DNA from: Barrientosiimonas humi
GTDB taxonomy: Bacteria > Actinomycetota > Actinomycetes > Actinomycetales > Dermatophilaceae
DNA: 64,000 nucleotides
Assembly (NCBI RefSeq): GCF_006716095.1
Contig: NZ_VFOK01000001.1
Coordinates: 2,077,375 to 2,141,374, forward strand
Direction of reading: 5' to 3'
Part shown: one piece after another, positions 16,661 through 24,589 of the stretch
Position numbering within the stretch: position 1 is the stretch's first letter
How the letters are laid out: every line of letters starts with the position of its first letter
The notes under the pieces: model-generated
Database searches by the model: none
What the model was told of the DNA's origin: nothing
What the model saw: only the letters and a program-made list of their open reading frames with translations
Made by a program: the position numbers and the translations under genes

Positions 16661-18418
16661 TCAGCGCCGGCCGACGAACCAGTTGCGGATCTTGGCGATC
16701 CGGGCGGCGACCTCTTCGCTGCTGGCGCGGTCGAGGGTCGGCCCGCCGCACTGCTGGCGCAGGTCGTTGTGGATCACCGCGTGCGCCTGGCCGCTCTTGC
16801 GGGCGTACGCCGCGACCAGCGAGTTCAGCTCCTTGCGCTGCGCGGCCAGCGCGCGGTGGGCGGCGACCGGCTCGTCCTGCCCGCGCCGCTTGCGCCCGCT
16901 GCTGGCCTGCTTGGTCTGCCGCTCGCGCAGCAGGTGGCTCACCTGGTCGGGCTCGAGCAACCCCGGCAGCCCGAGGTAGTCCTGCTCGTCCTCGCTGCCG
17001 ACCTCGGCACCCAGCCCGAACTGCTGGGAGTCGAACAGCACGTGGTCGAACTCGGCGTCGGACTCCAGCGCCTGGAACGACTGCTGCTCCAGCTCGCCCG
17101 AGGCCTTCTCCTCGCGGTTGGCCTCGGCGAGCAGCCCCTCCTCCTCGGCCCACACGGCGTCCTCGCCGGCCGGGCCCGGGCGGTCGAGGGCGTGGTCGCG
17201 CTGGCGCTCCAGCGACGCCGCGTGGTCGAGGATGACCGGCACGCTGGGGAGGAAGACCGACGCGGTCTCGCCGCGGCGCCGCGCGCGCACGAACCGGCCG
17301 ACCGCCTGCGCGAAGAACAGCGGCGTCTGGGTCGAGGTGGCGTAGACGCCCACGGCCAGGCGCGGCACGTCGACGCCCTCGGACACCATGCGCACGGCGA
17401 CCATCCACCGCGCGTCCGACCCGGCAAAGTCTTCGATGCGCGCCGACGCGCCCGCGTCGTCGGAGAGCACGACCGTGGGCTTCTCGCCGCTGATCGCCTC
17501 GAGGAGCCGGGCGTACGCCCGCGCGCTGGTCTGGTTGGACGCGATCACCAGGCCGCCGGCGTCCTCGACGTGCCGCCGCACCTCGGTGAGCCGCTGGTCG
17601 GCCGCGCGCAGCACCGACGGGATCCACTCCCCCTGCGGGTCGAGCGCGGTGCGCCAGGCCGCGGCGGTCGCGTCCTTGGTCATCGCCTCGCCCAGCCGGG
17701 CCGCGACCTCGTCACCCGCGCGGGTGCGCCAGCGCATGCTCCCGCCGTACGCCATGAACAGCACCGGCCGCACGACGCCGTCGCGCAGCGCGTCGGCATA
17801 GCCGTAGGAGTAGTCGCTCGCCGAGCGCCGCACGCCGTCGGCGCCCTCGTCGTAGCGCACGAACGGGATCGGGTTGGTGTCGGAGCGGAACGGCGTGCCG
17901 GTGAGGCTCAGCCGCCGGGTCGCCGCGCCGAACGCCTCGCGCAGCCCGTCGCCCCACGACCGGGAGTCGCCGCCGTGGTGGATCTCGTCGAGGATCACCA
18001 GCGTGCGGCGCGCCTCGGTGCGGCGGCGGTGCAGCTCCGGGCGGCTCGCCACCCCGGCGTACGTCAGCGCCACCCCGTCGAAGTCGGTCGCGTGCTGCTC
18101 CTGGGCGTTGGTGAAGCGCGGGTCGAGGTTGATGCCGACCCGGGCCGCAGCGTCGGCCCACTGGGTCTTCAGGTGCTCGGTCGGGGCGACGACGGTGACC
18201 TGCTCGACCACGCCCGCACCCAGCAGCTCGGTGGCCACCCGCAGCGCGAAGGTGGTCTTGCCGGCGCCGGGGGTCGCGACCGCGAGGAAGTCGCGCGGCG
18301 CCTGCTCGGCGTAGGACTGCAGCGCCTCGGCCTGCCACGCGCGCAGCTTGTCGGCGGTGCCCCACGCAGCACGCTCGGGGAACGCGGGAGACAGGTTGGA
18401 GGCAGCCGACGTAGACAT
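16661..18418 (-). CDS. Superfamily 2 DEAD/DEAH (XPB/UvrB-like) helicase
   Basis: 585 residues from ATG 18418. ATP-dependent nucleic acid helicase. Motif I is ATPGAGKTTFALR (about residue 48), motif Ia VVAPTEHLKTQW, motif II DEIHH, motif III SLTGTPFRSDT and motif VI QAVGRFVRARRRGE. The C-terminal third (about 430-585) is acidic and then Arg/Lys-rich, with no recognised domain. This family is widespread in actinobacteria, often encoded close to DUF3039 as here, with no settled function. Confidence 0.88.
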   Translation of the reverse strand: MSTSAASNLSPAFPERAAWGTADKLRAWQAEALQSYAEQAPRDFLAVATPGAGKTTFALRVATELLGAGVVEQVTVVAPTEHLKTQWADAAARVGINLDPRFTNAQEQHATDFDGVALTYAGVASRPELHRRRTEARRTLVILDEIHHGGDSRSWGDGLREAFGAATRRLSLTGTPFRSDTNPIPFVRYDEGADGVRRSASDYSYGYADALRDGVVRPVLFMAYGGSMRWRTRAGDEVAARLGEAMTKDATAAAWRTALDPQGEWIPSVLRAADQRLTEVRRHVEDAGGLVIASNQTSARAYARLLEAISGEKPTVVLSDDAGASARIEDFAGSDARWMVAVRMVSEGVDVPRLAVGVYATSTQTPLFFAQAVGRFVRARRRGETASVFLPSVPVILDHAASLERQRDHALDRPGPAGEDAVWAEEEGLLAEANREEKASGELEQQSFQALESDAEFDHVLFDSQQFGLGAEVGSEDEQDYLGLPGLLEPDQVSHLLRERQTKQASSGRKRRGQDEPVAAHRALAAQRKELNSLVAAYARKSGQAHAVIHNDLRQQCGGPTLDRASSEEVAARIAKIRNWFVGRR

Positions 18419-18465
18419 CGCGGGCAACCTTAACCGGGCCCGGTGACAGGCTGGCGAACGCAGGT

Positions 18466-18500
18466 CGAGGGCCCCGCCACCAGCGGTGACGGGGCCCTCG
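18466..18500 (-). terminator. Hairpin after the M43 protease gene
   Basis: CGAGGGCCCCG pairs with CGGGGCCCTCG (11 bp) around a 13-nt loop, 23 bases past the protease stop. Confidence 0.65.
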
Positions 18501-18522
18501 ATCGAGCGGGTGATGCGGCGCG

Positions 18523-19494
18523 TCAGGCGCGGTAGGTCACCCACAGGTTCTGCATGCGGGTCACCTGGCCGGGCGTGAACTCGTTCATGCACGCGTCGGC
18601 GGTGTAGTCCATGTAGTTGCGGATCGGGTCGAGGCCGGGAGCGGTGCAGGTGTCGCGGCCGACCGGGCAGCCGGTGGCCGGCGAGGCCTCGGCCGGGGTG
18701 TCGGCGACCTGGTCGCCCTGGCCGCCGCAGCCGCCCTGGAAGGTGTGGTAGAGCCCGAGCCAGTGGCCGACCTCGTGGGTGGCGGTGTCGCCCTCGTTGT
18801 ACGGCGCGGCCGTGCCGCCGGGCAGGCTCTCGTCGAGGATCACGACGCCGTCGTTGCTGCTGGTCTTGCGCGTCGGGAACGTCGCCCAGCCGAGCAGGTC
18901 GTTGCCGAGGTCGGCGGTGTAGACGTTGAGGTCACCCTGGTCGCCCTTGCGCAGGGCCGCCTTCATGGCCTGCTCCTGCGGGCCGGAGACCAGCCCGTTG
19001 TACCAGGACGCGTTGTTGGTGCTGTCGCTCGAGACGAGGCGGAAGGAGAAGCCCGAGCCGGCGTACGCGTTGTTCAGCACGGTGATCTGCGAGGCGATCT
19101 CGGCGTCGCTGATGGCCCCGCGCGTGCCGTCGGTGATCGTGTGCCAGTAGACGTCGATGACGACGGGCGTGAACGCCGTGGGGCTGCCCGGCTTCTTCGC
19201 GAGGCGACCGTCCGAGCGCTTCGTCAGGCCCTTCGCGGCGGCGTCCTTGCCGAACGCCTTCTCGCGGGCGTCGAGCTGGGCCTGGCTCAGCGCGTTCGGG
19301 TCGTGCTTGGAGGAGGACCCTCCGCGGACCTTGGCGCTGGCGGGGGCGTCGTCGGCGCAGCTGCTCGCGGTGGCGGACTTCCACCCCGAGCCGCTGTCGG
19401 CCAGCTGCGCGGCCTGGCTCGACGGACCGGCGATCGCGGCCCCGCCGGTGGCCAGGGCGACAGCGGCGAAGAGCGGCATGGTGCGACGAATCAT
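18523..19494 (-). CDS. Secreted zinc metalloprotease, M43 (pappalysin/cytophagalysin) family
   Basis: 323 residues from ATG 19494 with GGAGG 11 nt upstream; an in-frame ATG at 19512 is possible. The Sec signal peptide is IRRTMPLFAAVALATGGAAIAG, ending near residue 30. The zinc site HEVGHWLGLYH is at 240-250 with catalytic E241, and the Met-turn is in NYMDYTADACMNEFTPGQV near the C-terminus, as in M43 metzincins. Six or more cysteines in the mature part probably form disulphides. It is exported and degrades extracellular protein. Confidence 0.9.
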   Translation of the reverse strand: MIRRTMPLFAAVALATGGAAIAGPSSQAAQLADSGSGWKSATASSCADDAPASAKVRGGSSSKHDPNALSQAQLDAREKAFGKDAAAKGLTKRSDGRLAKKPGSPTAFTPVVIDVYWHTITDGTRGAISDAEIASQITVLNNAYAGSGFSFRLVSSDSTNNASWYNGLVSGPQEQAMKAALRKGDQGDLNVYTADLGNDLLGWATFPTRKTSSNDGVVILDESLPGGTAAPYNEGDTATHEVGHWLGLYHTFQGGCGGQGDQVADTPAEASPATGCPVGRDTCTAPGLDPIRNYMDYTADACMNEFTPGQVTRMQNLWVTYRA

Positions 19495-19647
19495 GAGTCT
19501 GTAGACCTCCATCGGGAGCCCACGGGGAGGGGGCTCGTCCGCGCAACGTATGGCACCTGCACCACGGCGTGGGGCGTTGCGCGCGCCGAATCTTGGGAGC
19601 CTCGTCCGCGCAGGTGCGCCCGGGCCGCCCGACCTACACTGGAGCGC

Positions 19648-19971
19648 ATGTCCTCTCCGCTGAACGAGCCCACCGACCCCGGCCAGGTCCCCGAGCCCGA
19701 GCCGCTGGGGCCGAGCACCACCACCGCCGTGCTCGAGCGGGAGCAGGTCGAGGAGCAGAAGCAGGAGCCCGGCGACCACGAGCGCTTCTCGCACTACGTC
19801 CGCAAGGAGAAGATCCTCGAGAGCGCACTGTCCGGCGAGCCGGTCACCGCGCTGTGCGGCAAGGTCTGGGTGCCCGGGCGCGACCCGAAGAAGTTCCCGG
19901 TCTGCCCCGTCTGCCAGGAGATCTATGAGCAAGTAGGGCCAACGGGCGACGACGACACGGGCGGCGAGTAG
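19648..19971 (+). CDS. DUF3039 protein (small actinobacterial zinc-site protein)
   Basis: 107 residues from ATG 19648, preceded by GGAG. The first 50 residues are acidic and Pro-rich. The conserved part contains HYVRKEKILESALSGEPVTALCGKVW and FPVCPVCQEIYE, where a His, a Cys and a C-x-x-C could hold zinc. Function unknown. It lies next to the helicase group and immediately left of the integrated element. Confidence 0.82.
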   Translation: MSSPLNEPTDPGQVPEPEPLGPSTTTAVLEREQVEEQKQEPGDHERFSHYVRKEKILESALSGEPVTALCGKVWVPGRDPKKFPVCPVCQEIYEQVGPTGDDDTGGE

Positions 19972-20443
19972 CCGCTCCTCGCGTTCCCTTCGCGTTGCGT
20001 GCTGCGCCCTTGCTCGCACGCTCCGTGTCACTGCGTGCTGCGCCCGGGCGCGGCATCGGCTGCGCCGTAGCGCCGCGTGCTCGCGCTCGTGTCCGTGGTT
20101 GCGTGCTGCGTTGTCGCCGCTGCGTGCTCGATCGAGCCCGGCCGGAGGACCGGGGCTCGCCGAGTCCCTCGAAGAAGCTTGGGCAAGCCTCGAACGGCTG
20201 AGAGCCTCTCTAAGGCGTTGAAAGCCGCCTACCCTCACTCGCCTACCCATGAGGGCAGAACGTCGCTCAGGATCGCGTACAGACACGTTAACGGCGGCGT
20301 GTGGTCCTTGACGTGTGTGCGTGCGTGTGCTAAGCGGCAAGGGTGGGGGGTGGGACCCTCTCAGCGTCGCGCGCGTGGACCGGGTGGTCTTAGAGGCTCC
20401 GCCCCCGCGCAACCCGAGGAGCCCGTGAGCAAAGGCCCGGAAC
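19972..20443. other. Intergenic region between DUF3039 and the mobile element, no gene seen
   Basis: No convincing coding sequence. It holds three copies of TGCGTGCTGCG (starting near 20001, 20034 and 20101) and an imperfect hairpin near 20131-20160 (CGAGCCC...GGGCTCG) that could end the DUF3039 transcript. The left junction of the integrated element should lie somewhere here, but I could not place it. Confidence 0.5.
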
Positions 20444-20479
20444 GCAGAAAATCCCCCGCCAGTAAGCGGGGGATTCTGC
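20444..20479 (-). terminator. Intrinsic terminator of the 402-aa protein gene
   Basis: Read leftward, GCAGAATCCCCCGC-loop-GCGGGGGATTTTCTGC is a 10-bp G+C-rich stem followed by TTTT, about 40 bases past the stop at 20521. It is the best-formed intrinsic terminator in the window. Confidence 0.85.
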
Positions 20480-20520
20480 GGACTGAGGTTGCCTCAGAGA
20501 CGGTCTCGCGCGGGTGTTGC

Positions 20521-21729
20521 TCAGATGGAGGCGGCCTTCGAGACGACGGTCAGCTCCAGGCCGGTGTCAGTAACCTTCGAGGAGACCGAGACCACTCGGC
20601 CGATGCCGGCGGTCAGGCGGTCGGTGAGGTCGCCGTTCTCGATGGCGGCGTTGACCCGCTCTGCGAGCGAGTAGTTGACGGCGCCGCCGATGTGCAGGCC
20701 CTTGCTGTCCAACCGCGCCAGGCCGCCACCGTGGCCGGGCATGGTCGTGCGCACTACCTGCCCGCCATGCTGCTCCGTGAAGCGGACGCGGCCAATCGTG
20801 GTAACCCGCCGAACGCCGTCGCGCCTGCGAACCGTGACCTCGGGGGCGCCCACCGGGACGATGGGGAACATCTTCATGGGCTTGTCGAGGTTGACCGCGA
20901 CGAGCGCCAGCTCTGCCAGGCTCTCGGCAGCGAGCGACGGTGCAATCACCTCGGGCAGGACCGGGAGGGGTGGCGCGTAGATCGTGCCGGCGGGCATCTT
21001 CCAGTAGTCGCGCACCACGTCGCTGCCGGTCTTGTCGTGAACGACGGTCAGGCCGGGGATGCTCTCCAGCGGAGTGCGGACCGCGCCGGACTTGTTGTCG
21101 GCCTCGACATCGGGGACGAACAGCGTCTCGGTGTCTTCGCCGGTCCGGACGATGGCATAGGGGTCGAGCGGTGCGTATACCGGGCTGCGGAAATAGAGGA
21201 TGGCGATGCCGTCGTCGCAGCGGATGTGGCCGCCGTCGTTGGTGCTGCCGTGCTTCGTCTGCTGGACCACGATCACCGGGCAGTGCTCGGGCGTGGGCTC
21301 CGGGACGTTCGGCGCCATCGTGGTCACGACGGGCACGCTCTGCGCGTACACCCGGCGCAGCACGCCGGCGACAATCTCCGCGACCGACTCGCTCGTGTTA
21401 GGCAGCGCCTTGGGCGGTCGGGACGCCATCTCCAGCGCCTCGACGGCGAGGTCGTACAGGTCGAGCTGGGATCGAGCCGAGGAGTACGCGGCCGCTGCGT
21501 CGGGCGAGACATTGCCCTTCCGGGCGTCGTTCTCCAGCCGGTCGAGGGTGTTGCGGATGGTGGCCGCCTCGTCCTCCACGCGGTCAAGGTTGTCGGCGGC
21601 ATCCTCGCGGCGCTTCATCCGTGCATCGGTGGCGGCGAGGTGCTTCGCCTTGGCCTCCTCCAGGGCTGCGACGTACTCGCGCGAGACCTGCGCCATATCA
21701 GTGGACAGGGTGTTGGTGTTGCTGGGCAT
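20521..21729 (-). CDS. Unrecognised 402-residue element protein with N-terminal coiled coil
   Basis: I do not recognise this family. ATG 21729 is chosen because GGAG lies 8 nt upstream; an in-frame ATG at 21747 lacks this. Residues about 10-80 are charged heptad-like helix (REYVAALEEAKAKHLAATDA, RREDAADNLDRVEDEAATIR) and the rest is mixed beta-rich sequence without membrane segments. Two proline-rich linkers (APNVPEPTPEHCP, YAPPLPVLPEVIAP) separate modules. The coiled coil followed by beta-rich modules would suit a structural or scaffold protein, but that is only impression. It is the largest cargo gene of the element and has its own terminator. Confidence 0.75.
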   Translation of the reverse strand: MPSNTNTLSTDMAQVSREYVAALEEAKAKHLAATDARMKRREDAADNLDRVEDEAATIRNTLDRLENDARKGNVSPDAAAAYSSARSQLDLYDLAVEALEMASRPPKALPNTSESVAEIVAGVLRRVYAQSVPVVTTMAPNVPEPTPEHCPVIVVQQTKHGSTNDGGHIRCDDGIAILYFRSPVYAPLDPYAIVRTGEDTETLFVPDVEADNKSGAVRTPLESIPGLTVVHDKTGSDVVRDYWKMPAGTIYAPPLPVLPEVIAPSLAAESLAELALVAVNLDKPMKMFPIVPVGAPEVTVRRRDGVRRVTTIGRVRFTEQHGGQVVRTTMPGHGGGLARLDSKGLHIGGAVNYSLAERVNAAIENGDLTDRLTAGIGRVVSVSSKVTDTGLELTVVSKAASI

Positions 21730-22407
21730 GCTTGTGACTCCGATCATCTTGGGGTTGAGTTCGTGGGTCGGCAGCGCTGGCGTTCGTCACCGAGCGCTGC
21801 GGATGCACCGGCAGCCCGGTGATGGGCTCCGGCGAGTTGGCGTTGAAGGGGTGCCGCACCTCAGGGGGTCGAGGATCAGCGGCAGGATCAGCGGCCACCG
21901 GGCAGGGTTGAGAGCAGCACTGTCGTTGCTGAGAGCCCCCGCGCCGGCAGGGTGCTGAGCACCGGCAGAGACAGCGTGCAGAGGTAGGGCTCCAGCCCTC
22001 AGGACACATTGAGCGCTGTCCGTCGAGCGGTGCGCGGATGCTCGCGCCTGTGCCTTCGGCGGCGCGACACCGACAGCCGTGCGACGTGAGGCGTGCGATG
22101 TGGCGCTGGTCCTCAGGTACTGAGTTGCGGCTCGGAGAGTGCCGCGCACCTCGGTCGCTCAGGCCCCTAGGCCGTGGCGACCTTGTGGCTTACGGGGTGC
22201 TCCCTGCCGCTGGTCGCGCCGAGCGGTACTCCACGGGGCAGGCTGGCGCTGGCTCGCCTAGGGGCTCGCCTGCTGCCTGCCGGTGGCAATCCGTACTGCG
22301 CGCTCAGTGCTCTGTCGATGCTCAGGGGTAGGGCGCTGGTCCTGCCCTTCCTCAGCAACTCCGCCGGTGGGAAAGATAACTACTATGTATGGGTCACTTT
22401 TGCCGGT
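21730..22407. other. 678-bp non-coding stretch inside the element
   Basis: No credible gene on either strand; the open frames here lack ribosome sites and look random. It contains repeated CTCAGG hexamers (near 21860, 21998, 22111, 22159 and 22321), small palindromes such as GGTGCT-G-AGCACC and CTCAG-GTA-CTGAG, and an unusually A+T-rich patch at about 22370-22400. Promoter and leader DNA for the 402-aa protein is expected here. An origin of replication or transfer is possible. Confidence 0.45.
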
Positions 22408-22878
22408 CTAGGCCGCCATTGCGGGGAACTCGTGGGCGTCCCGGTCGCGTTCGGCCTCGCCCCACGGGCACCCTCTCGCGAGCGCGAACCAATCGACGCT
22501 GAGGGCACCCTCCAGCTCGTGATGCAGCGATGCTGGTGGCTCGATGGCGACACCGGCAGCCGTGTAGATCGGCGTCCGCCGCTTCCCCTGGACGAGTTCG
22601 ACGTACTCGCCGGTCGGCTCGATCAGTCCCTCGTCACGAGCCCATCCAAGCCAGCGCTTGGCCGCCGCCTCCGACGTTCCCGCCACCTTGGCGAGGTAGG
22701 TCTGTGCGGTCGGCTTCATCTGGTGGCCGGTGGCATCGAGGGACCGCGCGAACGCGCGCGCGATGCGCATGCGGCTCGGGTGCGGGGAGCGTCGTTCCAC
22801 CTCGCGCAGCCACGCGGCGGGTTCCGTCGCCAGCCACTCGGGGAAGATCACCGTCCGCACCGTCTCGCTTGCGGTCAT
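22408..22878 (-). CDS. Winged-helix-like DNA-binding protein of the element
   Basis: 156 residues. ATG 22878 overlaps the TGA of the upstream small gene (ATGA), which fixes the start. The central part (TAQTYLAKVAGTSEAAAKRWLGWARDEGLIEPTGEYVELV) reads as a helix-turn-helix followed by a wing. The N-terminal MTASETVRTVIFPEWL is hydrophobic. It could be a regulator or a small replication-control protein; no family was recognised with certainty. Confidence 0.65.
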   Translation of the reverse strand: MTASETVRTVIFPEWLATEPAAWLREVERRSPHPSRMRIARAFARSLDATGHQMKPTAQTYLAKVAGTSEAAAKRWLGWARDEGLIEPTGEYVELVQGKRRTPIYTAAGVAIEPPASLHHELEGALSVDWFALARGCPWGEAERDRDAHEFPAMAA

Positions 22879-23033
22879 GCGCGCAGCCGCATCCTGTCGG
22901 TGGCGGTCAGCCCGCCGAGGTCGAGCGGGTGCCCGTTGATCCAGTAGGCCCGATCGTGCGTCATGCAATAGATCGCCGCGCTCGTGCGTCTCGGCAGCGC
23001 GCAGTCCTTGACCGCGCACGTCGGTGCGTTCAC
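22875..23033 (-). CDS. Tiny Cys/His (zinc-finger-like) protein
   Basis: 52 residues from GTG 23033, which overlaps the TGA of the preceding gene (GTGA), and ending in the ATGA that starts the next. The overlaps on both sides support it as a real gene. The sequence CAVKDCALPRRTSAAIYCMTH has the spacing C-x4-C-x11-C-x2-H expected of a small zinc knuckle, followed by RAYWINGHP. Function unknown. Confidence 0.65.
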   Translation of the reverse strand: MNAPTCAVKDCALPRRTSAAIYCMTHDRAYWINGHPLDLGGLTATDRMRLRA

Positions 23034-23278
23034 CGGCTGTCCCCGAGCGCTCGTCGCGCGCGCCGCCCGTGCCGCTGCGCCTCGGCCACCGGATCGTAAG
23101 CGTCGTACGGTCCGCTGCCGTGCGGATCGAGTCCACCTCGACCAACGGGCTCGTACTCCTCGGCCTCGACGGTCGCGGGGAAATCTCGCCGGCGCCAGTC
23201 ATTCAACGCCTTGCTCGGGTCGTTACCCGACCTCACGGCCTGGACAATGACCTGCTCCTCGGTGAGCTTCTCGTTCAA
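23030..23278 (-). CDS. Small acidic/basic hypothetical protein, TTG start
   Basis: 82 residues. The start is TTG 23278, strongly supported by AAGGAG 7 nt upstream. The sequence begins MNEKLTEEQVIVQAVRSGNDPSKALNDWRRR when started with Met; the middle is Gly/Pro-rich and the C-terminus basic. It overlaps the zinc-knuckle gene by 3 nt. No family recognised. Confidence 0.65.
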   Translation of the reverse strand: MNEKLTEEQVIVQAVRSGNDPSKALNDWRRRDFPATVEAEEYEPVGRGGLDPHGSGPYDAYDPVAEAQRHGRRARRALGDSR

Positions 23279-23344
23279 TGTTCGACTCCTTCAAGTTCGT
23301 GATTGGGGGTGAGCGGGGAGAATCTCGCGATTAGCCGCGACACG

Positions 23345-23665
23345 CTAACCGCGTCGCTGTCCTGCGACCCGCTCCCACAGGCCATCGCCGCGCAGCCGTA
23401 GCGCTGGCGTTCCATCTGTGCGGAGCACAATCGCCGGGTCGAGGCAGATTCGTCGGTCGTCCACGGTGGATGCCCTGTGCAGGTCGAACGCGGCTAGCGA
23501 GGTGAATACCTCCCGGCACCGGGCGCATTTGCACTCACTACCCCTGAGGCGGTGTCGCACACGGCGTGTCGCGGGAGTTCCGGGCCGGTCCGGTACTCGG
23601 GTAGGAGCCTCGGTGGTCGACGCCTCGAATGGCCTCTCCGACAGCTCGGGCGTTCTCATGGTCAT
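23345..23665 (-). CDS. FDxHR-type zinc-binding protein
   Basis: 106 residues from ATG 23665, overlapping the excisionase-like stop (ATGA). Residues about 45-65 read CKCARCREVFTSLAAFDLHR: a C-x-x-C pair, then FDLHR. This is the signature of the FDxHR zinc-binding proteins common in actinobacteriophages and their relatives. The N-terminal 40 residues are Pro/Thr/Arg-rich and probably disordered. The likely role is DNA or protein binding in the element's life cycle. Confidence 0.72.
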   Translation of the reverse strand: MTMRTPELSERPFEASTTEAPTRVPDRPGTPATRRVRHRLRGSECKCARCREVFTSLAAFDLHRASTVDDRRICLDPAIVLRTDGTPALRLRGDGLWERVAGQRRG

Positions 23666-23877
23666 GACCGGCACCGTCGTCGGCGCTGGTGCATGTAGGC
23701 GAGTACGTCGCTCTCCCGGTAGAGCACGCGGCGCTCGGCAGTAAGCGTCCAGACGGGACCTTTCCCCCGCGAGCGGTAAACGCGGAGAGTCTGTGGCCGG
23801 ATGCCGAGGACGAGGGCAGCCTGGCGATTGGTGAGCCAGCCCCCAGCTAGGGGGATGGGTGGCTTGTGTTCGGGCAT
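23662..23877 (-). CDS. Excisionase-like helix-turn-helix protein
   Basis: 71 residues from ATG 23877. GGWLTNRQAALVLGIRPQTLRVYRSRGKGPVW and RVLYRESDVLAYM form the MerR-like HTH_17/AlpA fold used by phage and plasmid excisionases. It is first of the overlapping cluster running left to 22408. It may serve as the recombination directionality factor for the recombinase at 24590, or as a regulator. Confidence 0.78.
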   Translation of the reverse strand: MPEHKPPIPLAGGWLTNRQAALVLGIRPQTLRVYRSRGKGPVWTLTAERRVLYRESDVLAYMHQRRRRCRS

Positions 23878-23952
23878 GGGTGCGCGTTCCCTTCGCGGGC
23901 TTGGGATTCGGGATGGGTGTCAACAACGACGTTGACTCGGTAGGGCAAGCGA

Positions 23953-23998
23953 AAGCCCCCTCCCCAACCGCAAGTGATGGCGGTCGAGGAGGGGGCTT
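23953..23998 (-). terminator. Hairpin in the leader of the excisionase cluster
   Basis: AAGCCCCCTCC pairs with GGAGGGGGCTT (11 bp), with a second inner stem ACCGC/GCGGT, followed leftward by a short T-run. It lies between the gene at 24202-24543 and the excisionase-like gene at 23877, so it can end the recombinase-side transcript or attenuate the next one. Confidence 0.65.
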
Positions 23999-24062
23999 CC
24001 TATTCCCAAGGGAGGAGGGGGATACCCCGGGCGCGGGAGAGTGAGTCAAGCTCTCCCGACAT

Positions 24063-24181
24063 CTATAAATACTGGGTTGGGCTCAGGGTTTCTGAACCCG
24101 TCAGGCCGATGAGTTGCGTCACGCTCGTGAGCAACAGCCCTTCACCTGTAAATAAGGGGTTGGGCTCGACGTTTCTGAACC
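24063..24181. repeat. Two 36-bp imperfect direct repeats, period 83
   Basis: Copies at 24063-24098 and 24146-24181 share CT-TAAATA near the start, then GGGTTGGGCTC and GTTTCTGAACC. Each arm contains an outer GGTT...AACC inverted pair. They occupy most of the 323-bp non-coding gap at 23878-24201, upstream of the leftward excisionase cluster. They could be duplicated promoter/operator units or protein-binding sites of the element. The rest of the gap holds only the hairpin at 23953. Confidence 0.7.
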
Positions 24182-24201
24182 TCGCGGCGGGATCGGTTAC
24201 G

Positions 24202-24543
24202 TCACAACGCGGTCATGCCCACCGACGCGGCGAGGCTGTCCAGCGCCTCGGCGTTGCGCTGCGCGTCCCAGCCGTCGACCGGCTCCGCATGCCACAGGCC
24301 CCACACCGGGCGCTCGCCAACGCGGCCGACCTGCATCGGCGTGCCGTCGTCCTCCCGCGTGAGGCCCCAGCCGAGCGGGCGGAGCACGGCGAGCATGGGT
24401 TCCAGGTCTGCGTCACCGAGCCACGGCCCCAGCGGGTCGAGTGGGTCGGGGGCGTCCTGCTCGGGCAGCGGACCGACGAGTAGCCCCTCCCCGGTCAGGG
24501 CGCATCCGAACGCCGTGTGCATTGCGGTCTGTGCGATCTTCAT
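24202..24543 (-). CDS. Small hypothetical element protein
   Basis: 113 residues from ATG 24543. It has an acidic central region (PLPEQDAPDPLDPLGPWLGDADLEPML) and a Trp-containing C-terminal half (RPVWGLWHAEPVDGWDAQRN). It follows the recombinase gene by 46 bp in the same direction. No family recognised; the spacing and direction support a shared transcript. Confidence 0.6.
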   Translation of the reverse strand: MKIAQTAMHTAFGCALTGEGLLVGPLPEQDAPDPLDPLGPWLGDADLEPMLAVLRPLGWGLTREDDGTPMQVGRVGERPVWGLWHAEPVDGWDAQRNAEALDSLAASVGMTAL

Positions 24544-24589
24544 TCCTCGAGTTCCCCTGTTCTGTGTTTCGGTTTCGGGTGGTGCTTGG

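Noticed and set aside
15411-17627. A 738-codon leftward frame that would fuse the DUF695 protein with repeat-encoded and helicase-overlapping sequence
   Set aside because: The extension comes from a stop-free 24-bp tandem repeat and then runs through the helicase gene out of frame. The real gene starts at GTG 16469.
21787-22149. A 120-codon leftward frame in the large non-coding gap of the element
   Set aside because: No ribosome site, composition biased to Ala/Arg/Ser/Pro, and no coupling to neighbours, unlike the other element genes.
22174-22947. A 257-codon + strand frame within the mobile element
   Set aside because: It is antisense to the overlap-linked leftward cassette, has no ribosome site and no recognisable domain.
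23345-24049. A 234-residue leftward protein covering the FDxHR gene and its upstream region
   Set aside because: The upstream part overlaps the excisionase-like gene in another frame and the hairpin. The ATGA overlap at 23662-23665 marks the real start.
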